Below, in pieces: positions 1 to 6,034 of a stretch of 11,672 nucleotides of DNA. This stretch comes from Oscillospiraceae bacterium (GTDB lineage Bacteria; Bacillota; Clostridia; Oscillospirales; Ruminococcaceae). Where the stretch lies: positions 1 through 11,672 of the forward strand of contig DQFX01000058.1 of NCBI GenBank assembly GCA_003531585.1, given 5' to 3'. The notes under the pieces were generated by a model. The model was not told the origin of the DNA. It did no database searches and saw nothing but the letters and a program-made list of their open reading frames with translations. Numbering within the stretch: the stretch's first letter is position 1; every line of letters starts with the position of its first letter. A program made the position numbers and the translations under genes.

Positions 1-60
1 GGAAGCGAAAACCAATTGCTGACACAGTAGTTTCCATGTAGCGCTAAATTATAGTTTAAC

Positions 61-90
61 AAAAAACGGGCAGGCTTAGCGCCTGCCCGT
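61..90 (-). terminator. Intrinsic terminator of the dockerin gene
   Basis: A perfect 10-bp stem (66-75 with 81-90) closes a 5-nt loop. Read on the minus strand it is followed by a run of six T. It lies about 20 nt past the stop of the dockerin gene, where a terminator is expected. On the plus strand the stem is followed only by AATTTAT, so it is at best a weak terminator in that direction. Part of this hairpin recurs at 4676-4701. Confidence 0.85.
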
Positions 91-110
91 AATTTATCTC
101 GCGATACGAA

Positions 111-3100
111 TTACCTTATTCCTACGACCGCCTTCAGCACTGCCGCCGCGTCCAGCGCGTTGACTTCTCCGTCGCCGTTAAAGTCGCACATAGCCGCGTT
201 CGCGGACTTCGCCATGCCTACCGCCTCCTTGAGTACTGCGGAGGCGTCGAGGGCGCTGAGTACGCCGTCGTTATCGGCGTCGCCGGGAACGTCGCTGAAT
301 TCGCAAACCATAACAACGTACTCGCCAGCCGCGTCAGCGCCGGGGATCACCGCAGTGGCGTCCGCGCCTACCTTTACGCAGCGCTGGAATTCCAGAACGC
401 CGCCGTTCAGCTTGTATACGTTCGCGAACTGACCCGCGAATCCCTTGCGGAACGCGAGCTTCAGCTCTGCCGGAACCTTTGTGCCGCCGACCTTGAGGTC
501 AACTCCGAACACGCCGCGAAGAGCGCTGGAGTCAGCGTTGCCCGGGAAAGCCGCAAACTCAGCCGCAGAAACTGTGCCGATCTTGTCGCCGCGTACTACC
601 CAGCTTTTAACGCTGTCGTATACGAACTCAACAGTGAGCTTTCTGTCCTTTATCGCGCTGATAACTGCTTCGGGCAGGGTGGTCTTGCCGTTCAGCGAGA
701 TCTTCGCGGAGCTGTTTTCCGGAAGCTTGCTCAGATGATTACCGATGTCGTTCCAGCTCATCGGCTTGCCGACCATCGTCGGAGTGCTCTCCGCCGTCTT
801 GTCAGAGCCGGAGGAGGGTCTGCGGTTTCCGCCTGTGGAGCCGCCTGTAGAACCTCCGGTGGAGCCGCCTGTAGAATCTTCGGACTTCTTCTCGAACTTC
901 GCCGTGATGGTCCAGTCAGCGAGCTGATCCATTGTTATAACACAGGTGCCGTCCGTGCCGACCTTCAGCTCAGAGCCGTCCTGCGCCGCAGATACGAACT
1001 TGTATCCGTCGTCCGGAACAAACTTGAGCGTCACCGTGTCGTTTGTCGCCAGTGTGTAGACGCTGGTGCCGTCTGCCAGGGTGTTAACGCCCCTGCCGCT
1101 GTCCAAAGTTCCGGTGAACTCCACCTTGCCGTACTCCGGCTTGGGTATCCTGAGGGTCGCAACGTCGGTGTACTCGAACACGAACTTGTTTTCTGCTCCG
1201 CTGATCGTTGTAACCTTGTAGTTCCAGCCATTATCGTCCGCCGTGGACGGCTCTATAGGCGTGCCGTTGAAGTCAGCGCCGACGAGGAGCTTCCCTTCGG
1301 AGTACGGAACGGTTATCGTGTACTCCACGCCGAGGTAGCCCATACCGGATGGGTCTCTGTCGCCCTTTATTGTGGGCTGAGGACCGTTGACCGAAATTGC
1401 GTTGAACTTGCACAGCTCGCGCACCGGAGCGGTTATCACAGTGTCTCCCTCAACAAAGAGGTAGTCCAGCTTGTAGAAATTGATCCCTTGTTCTGAGCTG
1501 TAGCGCGGCGCTTTTCCGCAGATGTCGCTTACGCCGTAATCCTCGGCGGAGATCGTTATTTCTATTGATCTGCCGTTCAGGAAGCTGGTCGGGAATTCAT
1601 TTATTGCGCTGTCAAGGCTCCATGCCTTGCCGCTCACGTCGTCATAGGCGAAAACGCTGTTGATCTTTCCCACCTTCACTGCGCTGATAAGCTCGTCCGA
1701 GATACTCAGAGTGCTGTACTGCTTCTCGTCTGACTCGGAATACCAGATATACACGCCCTTGTCGCTTTCCAGAAAGTTAGTATAGAGCGCGTCAATAGAG
1801 GGGCCTATCGGTTTGCAGTCCGTATCTGAATCCCCGTAGAATACGCTTGTCAGCTCGCAGTTTTTCGGCAGGAGGGACAGCTTGAACTCATAATTCTCCG
1901 GGATCAGGTAGTATAACTTGGAATCCTTAATATACGGGGTCTCTTTGTTGTTTAATTTAAGGGATATATCAACGTGTTTCAGCAGGTCGTCCGCGTCATT
2001 TTTGCTCGGGTTGACTATTTCGAGCTTGTTGGTCTTTAACGATTCGCCGATAATTAAGTGAAGCCTCTTTGTCTCCCCGGTGCCGAATGCGTACTCTGTG
2101 TCAGAGAAGTCAATGTAAACGTTTGTATTCGATAACAGTTCCTTGTTCGGTACGGTGACGTTAAGGTACCAGAGATTGTCAGGCCCGTTATTTAAACTGA
2201 ATGTGTAACCTTTTGAGTTCAGCGAATCGGCGTCAACGATGGCGCATTCATATTCGAAGAAGTCTGTGCTCATCAGGTCTGAGAGCTTTATCGAATAGGT
2301 CTTGCCGCCGAGGGTCTTGTAACTGCCGCTGTCGGTGTCGGACATCGCTTCCTCGTAAATATACTGACCGTAGTCCGCCGTCCAGAAGGCATTTGTGACG
2401 AGTTCCATGCGCGCGGATTCGTCCGCGGGGCTTAACGTGTTGGTTATATTTAGGTAGATTTCGCCGATTCTGATTTCGGTGCCGTCGTCGAATATAACGT
2501 TGCTGACATAAGCGATATCCGCGATATAGTTCCCAGATCCGGAAATGGAAGTGAAATACGAGCCGGGGATATCAATGTTAACGTCCCTGCTTATATTGTA
2601 GGTATCGCAGTTTACTACGTTCTTTCCCTTCCATTCGTCGCCGGCGTAGAAACAGCATTCCTGAAGCCTGAGGTTTCTATTCGCTTCAATGGCATGTTCG
2701 TAGCTTTCAACGGATTCCGGGTCGGTTTTGAGTTTGAGGTTCTCGACTGTAACGTCTAATCCTGAGGATATTCCCGCACTTCCGAATGTCAGCGTGTGCC
2801 TGTCATTGTTTTCGCTCACGCCCTTAAGGGTGATTGATCCATCGGAGTATATGCAGTTGACCTTGGATTCAAGCAGGACGTCGGCATGGAAAATCACGGT
2901 GCTGCCCGCCGGGAGCTTTATCGCGTAATTATCGGTGGTATAGAGATCAAAACCGTTCAGTATCTCGAGGGTATTGGGCTGAATATCGCCCTCGCCCTTT
3001 CCGTACCACTTCCAGTCCATGGCGTAAATATTCCAGCCGACATCGTCAGGACTAAACTGTTTTCTTGCGCCGCTCTCATCGTAATAATTCCAGTAGTTCG

Positions 3101-3281
3101 CCGTAGGGGTGAAATCCATGCCGTCTGAGTTTGACACCGCCGGCGCTGAGGCCGCTGCGTAAGCGGCACCTGGCTCCTCCGCCAGAGCCGGAACCGACAT
3201 CAGCGGCACCATCGCCAGAAGCGCCGCGGCTCCCAGGAGCATTCCGCTCAGCCTGCCGCATTTGAATAATCTATGCTTCAT
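111..3281 (-). CDS. Large secreted protein with C-terminal type I dockerin
   Basis: Length 1056 residues. Residues 1-35 form a Sec signal peptide (basic start, hydrophobic core, cleavage near ALA-EE). Residues about 100-300 carry short beta-rich runs resembling a right-handed beta-helix (for example a stretch ending in SDGSITLKG); this is a guess. Residues about 720-798 resemble the bacterial InlB-B/'Flg_new'-like repeat (GKVEFTG ... DDGYKFV ... ITAKF). A flexible linker of STGG repeats spans about 801-825. Residues 1000-1056 are a type I dockerin: two calcium loops, DADNDGVLSALD and DFNGDGEVNALD, each followed by a helix with a VLK motif. The dockerin would dock the protein to a cohesin on a scaffoldin or at the cell surface. 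No glycosidase domain is recognised, so the role may be binding or structural. The ATG is preceded by AAGGAGG 5-6 nt upstream. It has its own promoter and terminator. Confidence 0.9.
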   Translation of the reverse strand: MKHRLFKCGRLSGMLLGAAALLAMVPLMSVPALAEEPGAAYAAASAPAVSNSDGMDFTPTANYWNYYDESGARKQFSPDDVGWNIYAMDWKWYGKGEGDIQPNTLEILNGFDLYTTDNYAIKLPAGSTVIFHADVLLESKVNCIYSDGSITLKGVSENNDRHTLTFGSAGISSGLDVTVENLKLKTDPESVESYEHAIEANRNLRLQECCFYAGDEWKGKNVVNCDTYNISRDVNIDIPGSYFTSISGSGNYIADIAYVSNVIFDDGTEIRIGEIYLNITNTLSPADESARMELVTNAFWTADYGQYIYEEAMSDTDSGSYKTLGGKTYSIKLSDLMSTDFFEYECAIVDADSLNSKGYTFSLNNGPDNLWYLNVTVPNKELLSNTNVYIDFSDTEYAFGTGETKRLHLIIGESLKTNKLEIVNPSKNDADDLLKHVDISLKLNNKETPYIKDSKLYYLIPENYEFKLSLLPKNCELTSVFYGDSDTDCKPIGPSIDALYTNFLESDKGVYIWYSESDEKQYSTLSISDELISAVKVGKINSVFAYDDVSGKAWSLDSAINEFPTSFLNGRSIEITISAEDYGVSDICGKAPRYSSEQGINFYKLDYLFVEGDTVITAPVRELCKFNAISVNGPQPTIKGDRDPSGMGYLGVEYTITVPYSEGKLLVGADFNGTPIEPSTADDNGWNYKVTTISGAENKFVFEYTDVATLRIPKPEYGKVEFTGTLDSGRGVNTLADGTSVYTLATNDTVTLKFVPDDGYKFVSAAQDGSELKVGTDGTCVITMDQLADWTITAKFEKKSEDSTGGSTGGSTGGSTGGNRRPSSGSDKTAESTPTMVGKPMSWNDIGNHLSKLPENSSAKISLNGKTTLPEAVISAIKDRKLTVEFVYDSVKSWVVRGDKIGTVSAAEFAAFPGNADSSALRGVFGVDLKVGGTKVPAELKLAFRKGFAGQFANVYKLNGGVLEFQRCVKVGADATAVIPGADAAGEYVVMVCEFSDVPGDADNDGVLSALDASAVLKEAVGMAKSANAAMCDFNGDGEVNALDAAAVLKAVVGIR

Positions 3282-3343
3282 TGTTTCCTCCTTGTGTGCC
3301 GGGCTTTTCGGCTTCCGCCGCGCCCGCTACTATATTTATAATA

Positions 3344-3372
3344 ATTATACAACAATTACATTTCGCCGTCAA
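3344..3372 (-). promoter_or_regulatory. Sigma-A promoter of the dockerin gene
   Basis: On the minus strand TTGACG (3372-3367) is separated by exactly 17 bp from TATAAT (3349-3344). The start codon is about 60 nt downstream, behind an AGGAGG site. The -35 differs from consensus in one base and the -10 is perfect. Confidence 0.85.
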
Positions 3373-3374
3373 GC

Positions 3375-3411
3375 AAAACTTCCTGATTGTTTCAAAAAAC
3401 TTCCTGATTGT
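3375..3411 (-). promoter_or_regulatory. Tandem 16-bp direct repeat, candidate activator site
   Basis: ACAATCAGGAAGTTTT occurs twice on the minus strand (3411-3396 and 3390-3375), without mismatch, with a 21-bp period (two helical turns). The proximal copy ends 2 nt upstream of the -35. A 9-bp element repeated after 12 bp directly upstream of a promoter is the layout bound by LytTR response regulators (AgrA, ComE, VirR), and ACAATCAGG resembles their ACAnTTnAG-type boxes. The repeat is seen directly; the regulator family is inferred, and no such regulator is encoded here. Confidence 0.6.
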
Positions 3412-3505
3412 ACCGCTCCGCCCACGAAGCTCCCCGCAAAGGGAAATACCGCCGGGGCGGTGATGTTCCTCTGGCTGATATTCTCCGCCTGAGAACCTCC
3501 GCAGG

Positions 3506-4465
3506 CTACCACAGCTGCTCGTTGTAGTCCTTCCCGGAGCTTTCCGGCGCTCCGTACATCTCGCGCAGTTCCCCGAGGATATCCTCGTTCAGAGCCGCGC
3601 TCCTGTCGTCGTCCCACAGCGGCTCGGAGTAGTCGCGCTTTGCGGGCGCGGGCTTCTGGGAAAGCTCCCCGACCGCCCTGTACAGCGCCGAGCGCAGGTA
3701 CGCTCTCAGGTTCCGTATACCGCTCTTGCCGGATATGTAGTCCGCAACGTGGCTCACCGCGCTGTAATCTATCCTGGAAAAAACAGAAGAAATTTCCTCT
3801 GCTGATAAAGTCCGTCCGTCAGTCGTAAGCGTGAAGGTTCCCGCCATGCCCTCCGCCGTGACCTCTGCGGCAAGGTCGGCGAATCCGCTTCCGTACTTTC
3901 TGGAAAGCTCCGCGTGGTTTATCCTGGAGCGTGCCGCTTCCAGCTGCGCGCTGTCGGGTTTGATGTTCTCAGGTTTATTTTCTTTTGTTTTATTGTCTTT
4001 GGTTTTCTGTGAGGATTCCGCACTGCCTGCCGCCGTGATTCCCGACTGCCAGCCGTCGGATTTCCTTACTTCCTGCGGGGAGGTTTCACTGCGCACTGCC
4101 GGAGCGTTTTCTTCCGGGGACGGCTCGCAGACGCCGATTATTCCCTCCAGGATCTGGGGGTCGTCCACGATGTAAAAGAACCGCCGCGCCGGGAGACCCT
4201 TCGCCGCGCACCGGATAAGTCCCGCGCTGACCAGCCGCTTCACGCACCGGGACTGCTGGCACTTCGTCAGCGACGTGGATTCCTCCATGTCGTCCACCGT
4301 GGAATAAAACCACCCGTCGGAGAGCTTTCCGTGCTGTTCGTACCAGGCGTGCTTCGCCAGCAGAGCCGCGTATATCACCGCCTCCGACAGCCCCAGCGCA
4401 TGCGCCAGCCGGCGGTTCACCGATATCGTGTTGTCGGGGTTGAGAAGCTCAAATACTGTTTTCAT
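3506..4465 (-). CDS. Replication initiator-like protein (wHTH plus DUF6017-type domain)
   Basis: Length 319 residues. Residues 1-105 match the N-terminal winged-helix region of RepA-N/replisome-organiser proteins from plasmids, conjugative elements and phages of Firmicutes (FELLNPDNTISVNRRLAHAL start, GWFYST, QQSRCVKRLVSAGLI recognition-helix region, FFYIVDD wing). A polar, lysine-rich linker spans about 150-172. Residues about 175-268 contain RNLRAYLRSALYRA, typical of the DUF6017 C-terminal domain of the same proteins. Such proteins bind origins and load the replisome. The tail has DYSEPLW (278-284) and DYNEQLW (313-319), a repeated short motif. AAAGGAGG precedes the ATG by about 7 nt. No relaxase, integrase, partition gene or clear iterons flank it, so it is either an isolated relic or the edge of an element. 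The exact role is inferred from family resemblance. Confidence 0.75.
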   Translation of the reverse strand: MKTVFELLNPDNTISVNRRLAHALGLSEAVIYAALLAKHAWYEQHGKLSDGWFYSTVDDMEESTSLTKCQQSRCVKRLVSAGLIRCAAKGLPARRFFYIVDDPQILEGIIGVCEPSPEENAPAVRSETSPQEVRKSDGWQSGITAAGSAESSQKTKDNKTKENKPENIKPDSAQLEAARSRINHAELSRKYGSGFADLAAEVTAEGMAGTFTLTTDGRTLSAEEISSVFSRIDYSAVSHVADYISGKSGIRNLRAYLRSALYRAVGELSQKPAPAKRDYSEPLWDDDRSAALNEDILGELREMYGAPESSGKDYNEQLW

Positions 4466-4563
4466 GGCGTTTCCTCCTTTGTTTTACCTCCATTGTAGAG
4501 CTTCCCGGACTGCAATTTACTGCACAGTCATTTATCAATTTCTTCCCGGATATCACAAACCGC

Positions 4564-4592
4564 TTGACAAATCCCGCAGTTAGTGGTACAAT
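4564..4592 (+). promoter_or_regulatory. Promoter of the ZIP transporter gene
   Basis: TTGACA (4564-4569), a 17-bp spacer and TACAAT (4587-4592), with an extended -10 TGG just upstream. The -35 is perfect. The resulting leader would be about 180 nt before the ZIP start codon. It lies in the 313-nt space between the divergent replication-protein and ZIP genes. Confidence 0.8.
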
Positions 4593-4597
4593 ATTAA

Positions 4598-4645
4598 GGT
4601 AGTTATAGCTAACCGATGCTTGTGTGCCAGTTAGTTGTAACTACC
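4598..4645 (+). promoter_or_regulatory. Inverted-repeat operator at the ZIP start site
   Basis: The arms GGTAGTTATAGCTAAC (4598-4613) and GTTAGTTGTAACTACC (4630-4645) are inverted repeats matching at 14 of 16 positions, with a 16-nt spacer. Each arm is also close to palindromic, so these may be two operators in opposite orientation. They begin 6 nt after the -10, covering the likely start site, a typical repressor position. The element TAG-N5-GCTAACCG recurs at the promoter at 5572. The half-site GCTAACC resembles that of DtxR/IdeR-type metal repressors, which would suit a metal transporter; the regulator is inferred. The arms could also form an RNA stem. Confidence 0.65.
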
Positions 4646-4675
4646 TCACAGATATACTACACACGGCGAAAACAT

Positions 4676-4760
4676 GCAGGTGCTGAGCCTGCCCGTAATT
4701 TGAATCCGCCGCCGGAGGCGGCACCGAAATTCCGAATTCCGAATTCTGAATTCCGAATTA
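4676..4760 (+). repeat. ZIP leader: hairpin remnants and GAATTCC heptamer repeats
   Basis: Three small repeats follow one another in the ZIP leader. At 4676-4701 a 5-bp stem (GCAGG/CCTGC) ends in GCCTGCCCGTAATTT, identical over 15 bp to 81-95 next to the dockerin terminator. At 4708-4722 GCCGCC and GGCGGC form a hairpin with a 3-nt loop. At 4726-4760 a degenerate heptamer, GAATTCC/GAATTCT, repeats about four times. They look like dispersed intergenic repeat debris rather than a riboswitch, and no U-tract follows the hairpins. Confidence 0.6.
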
Positions 4761-4778
4761 ATTAGAAAGAAGGCATGA

Positions 4779-5561
4779 ATGCAGACCCAGATAATCTACG
4801 GCATACTTATCCCCTTCATCGGCACCACGGCCGGAGCCGCCTGCGTATTCTTCCTGCGCAGACAGCCGCACTTCCTGGTTCAGCGGAGCCTCACCGGATT
4901 CGCGGCGGGGGTCATGACGGCGGCCTCCGTATGGAGCCTGCTCATTCCCGCGATGGAGCAGTCCGAGGGGCTGGGGCGGCTCGGATTTGTTCCAGCGGCG
5001 GCGGGATTCCTGCTCGGAATACTGTTCCTGCTGTTCCTCGACTGCGTTATCCCGCACCAGCACATGAACTCCGACGCCCCGGAGGGCGGCCGCAGCTCCC
5101 TCAGCAAAAACACCATGCTCCTCCTCGCCGTGACCCTCCACAATATCCCCGAGGGAATGGCGGTCGGAGTGGTCTACGCCGGGCTTGCGAGCGGCGGAGC
5201 CAGCATTGCCGCCGCCTCCGCGCTGGCGCTCTCCCTCGGCATTGCTATCCAGAACTTCCCAGAGGGCGCCATAATCTCCCTGCCGCTGCGCTCCTCCGGA
5301 ATGGGGAAGGGCAGGGCGTTCCTGCTGGGAACCCTTTCCGGCGCCGTGGAACCCCTCGCCGCCGTCCTGACCGTGCTGCTTTCCGGGCTGGTAGTCCCGG
5401 TGCTGCCGTACCTGCTGAGCTTCGCCGCCGGAGCCATGGTCTACGTCGTCGTTGAGGAGCTTATCCCCGAAATGTCCGGCGAGCCGCACTCAAACATCGG
5501 CACGATTGCCTTCGCCGCCGGGTTCGTCGTCATGATGAGCCTCGACACCGCCCTCGGCTGA
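4779..5561 (+). CDS. ZIP family divalent metal transporter (GufA/ZupT-like)
   Basis: Length 260 residues, normal for bacterial ZIP proteins, with about eight membrane segments. The family metal-site motifs are present: HNIPEG at 121-126 and QNFPEGAIISLPL from 158. EELIPE at 226-231 adds further acidic residues in a late helix. A histidine-containing loop (H93, H95) follows the third hydrophobic segment, as in many ZIPs. It should move zinc, iron or manganese across the membrane into the cytoplasm; the preferred metal cannot be read from sequence. ATG 4779 is preferred because AAGAAGG ends 5 nt upstream; ATG 4775 opens a different frame. It is monocistronic, with a dedicated promoter and operator, and no terminator is seen before the next promoter at 5572. 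Confidence 0.9.
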   Translation: MQTQIIYGILIPFIGTTAGAACVFFLRRQPHFLVQRSLTGFAAGVMTAASVWSLLIPAMEQSEGLGRLGFVPAAAGFLLGILFLLFLDCVIPHQHMNSDAPEGGRSSLSKNTMLLLAVTLHNIPEGMAVGVVYAGLASGGASIAAASALALSLGIAIQNFPEGAIISLPLRSSGMGKGRAFLLGTLSGAVEPLAAVLTVLLSGLVVPVLPYLLSFAAGAMVYVVVEELIPEMSGEPHSNIGTIAFAAGFVVMMSLDTALG

Positions 5562-5571
5562 CCTGACTCTA

Positions 5572-5618
5572 TTGACAGCACGCCATTATCATGCTATAAT
5601 ATTAGCAATGGCTAACCG
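5572..5618 (+). promoter_or_regulatory. Orphan promoter with ZIP-type operator
   Basis: TTGACA (5572-5577), 17 bp, TATAAT (5595-5600): a perfect consensus promoter. Immediately downstream TTAGCAATGGCTAA (5602-5615) is a palindrome (TTAGC-AATG-GCTAA), and TAG-N5-GCTAACCG (5603-5618) matches the ZIP operator. A small hairpin, GTGAGGAACTCAC, follows at 5618-5630. No convincing gene follows: the downstream reading frame (MNKENGER... from 5633) lacks a ribosome binding site and runs into the hairpin cluster. The original target gene may have been lost, or the product may be an RNA. Confidence 0.75.
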
Positions 5619-5676
5619 TGAGGAACTCACCTATGAACAAGGAAAACGGTGAACGCGCTCTTATAATTTCATTCGT

Positions 5677-5841
5677 CTGCGCGCCGGCGCGCAGAGTAAC
5701 CGTGCTCCGCACGGAGTTACCGCACTCCGTGCGGAGTGTTTCGCCTGGCGGCGACGAGGGCGCTGCCCTCGACTCGCAAGGGGGACGCGTTCTGTCGGTC
5801 AACCCCTCTGGCGCTTCGCGCCACCTCCCCCACTGGGGGAG
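5677..5841. repeat. Cluster of GC-rich palindromes (REP-like intergenic element)
   Basis: At least five hairpins in 165 nt: a perfect 18-bp palindrome CTGCGCGCCGGCGCGCAG (5677-5694); a pair at 5705-5716 and 5723-5738 whose cores (CTCCGCACGGAG, CTCCGTGCGGAG) are reverse complements of each other; CGAGGGC/GCCCTCG (5755-5771); TGGCGC-TTC-GCGCCA (5809-5823); CTCCCCC-ACT-GGGGGAG (5825-5841). The last two side by side are, to my knowledge, a common intergenic repeat motif in gut Firmicutes genomes. Open frames through it on both strands have no ribosome binding site and low-complexity translation. The remaining bases to 5970 hold nothing I can identify. Confidence 0.75.
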
Positions 5842-5970
5842 ACACCCCCTTGACTCCCGATTTGGGGTTGCAGTAAGCGGATTACTCGCTTCTAAATTAT
5901 AATTTATAGTGTTCCACATCTCCGAATTAAACTAAATCTCTTCTTTTCACTCCATTTTTTGAAATAACGC

Positions 5971-5999
5971 TTGCAATTGCGTGCGCGATGATGTATAAT
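5971..5999 (+). promoter_or_regulatory. Promoter of the amino-acid ABC importer operon
   Basis: TTGCAA (5971-5976), a 17-bp spacer and a perfect TATAAT (5994-5999). The start codon is 36 nt further on, giving a short leader with an AAGGAG site. No operator palindrome or riboswitch fits in the leader. Confidence 0.8.
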
Positions 6000-6034
6000 T
6001 ATAGATAGTTTTGAAAAAAGGAGAGTTACTCACC

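Noticed and set aside
1..30. Possible 3' end of a plus-strand gene (frame 1 open to TAG at 28-30)
   Set aside because: Nine codons are too few to support a gene call.
735..1496. 253-residue plus-strand open frame opposite the dockerin gene
   Set aside because: Arg/Val/Ala/Gly-rich antisense translation, no ribosome binding site, and the opposite strand encodes a clear signal-peptide and dockerin protein.
3375..3411. Direct repeats as a CRISPR fragment
   Set aside because: Only two units with a 5-nt gap, and they abut a promoter; no array or cas genes.
3448..3461. ACCGCC/GGCGGT hairpin as terminator of the replication-like gene
   Set aside because: Effective stem of only 5 bp with a poor T-tract on the minus strand.
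4758..5489. Minus-strand and second plus-strand frames over the ZIP gene
   Set aside because: Compositional shadows of a GC-rich gene; only the 4779 frame has ZIP motifs and membrane segments.
5618..5902. 94-residue frame starting at GTG 5618
   Set aside because: No ribosome binding site, passes straight through palindromic repeats, and the translation resembles no protein I know.
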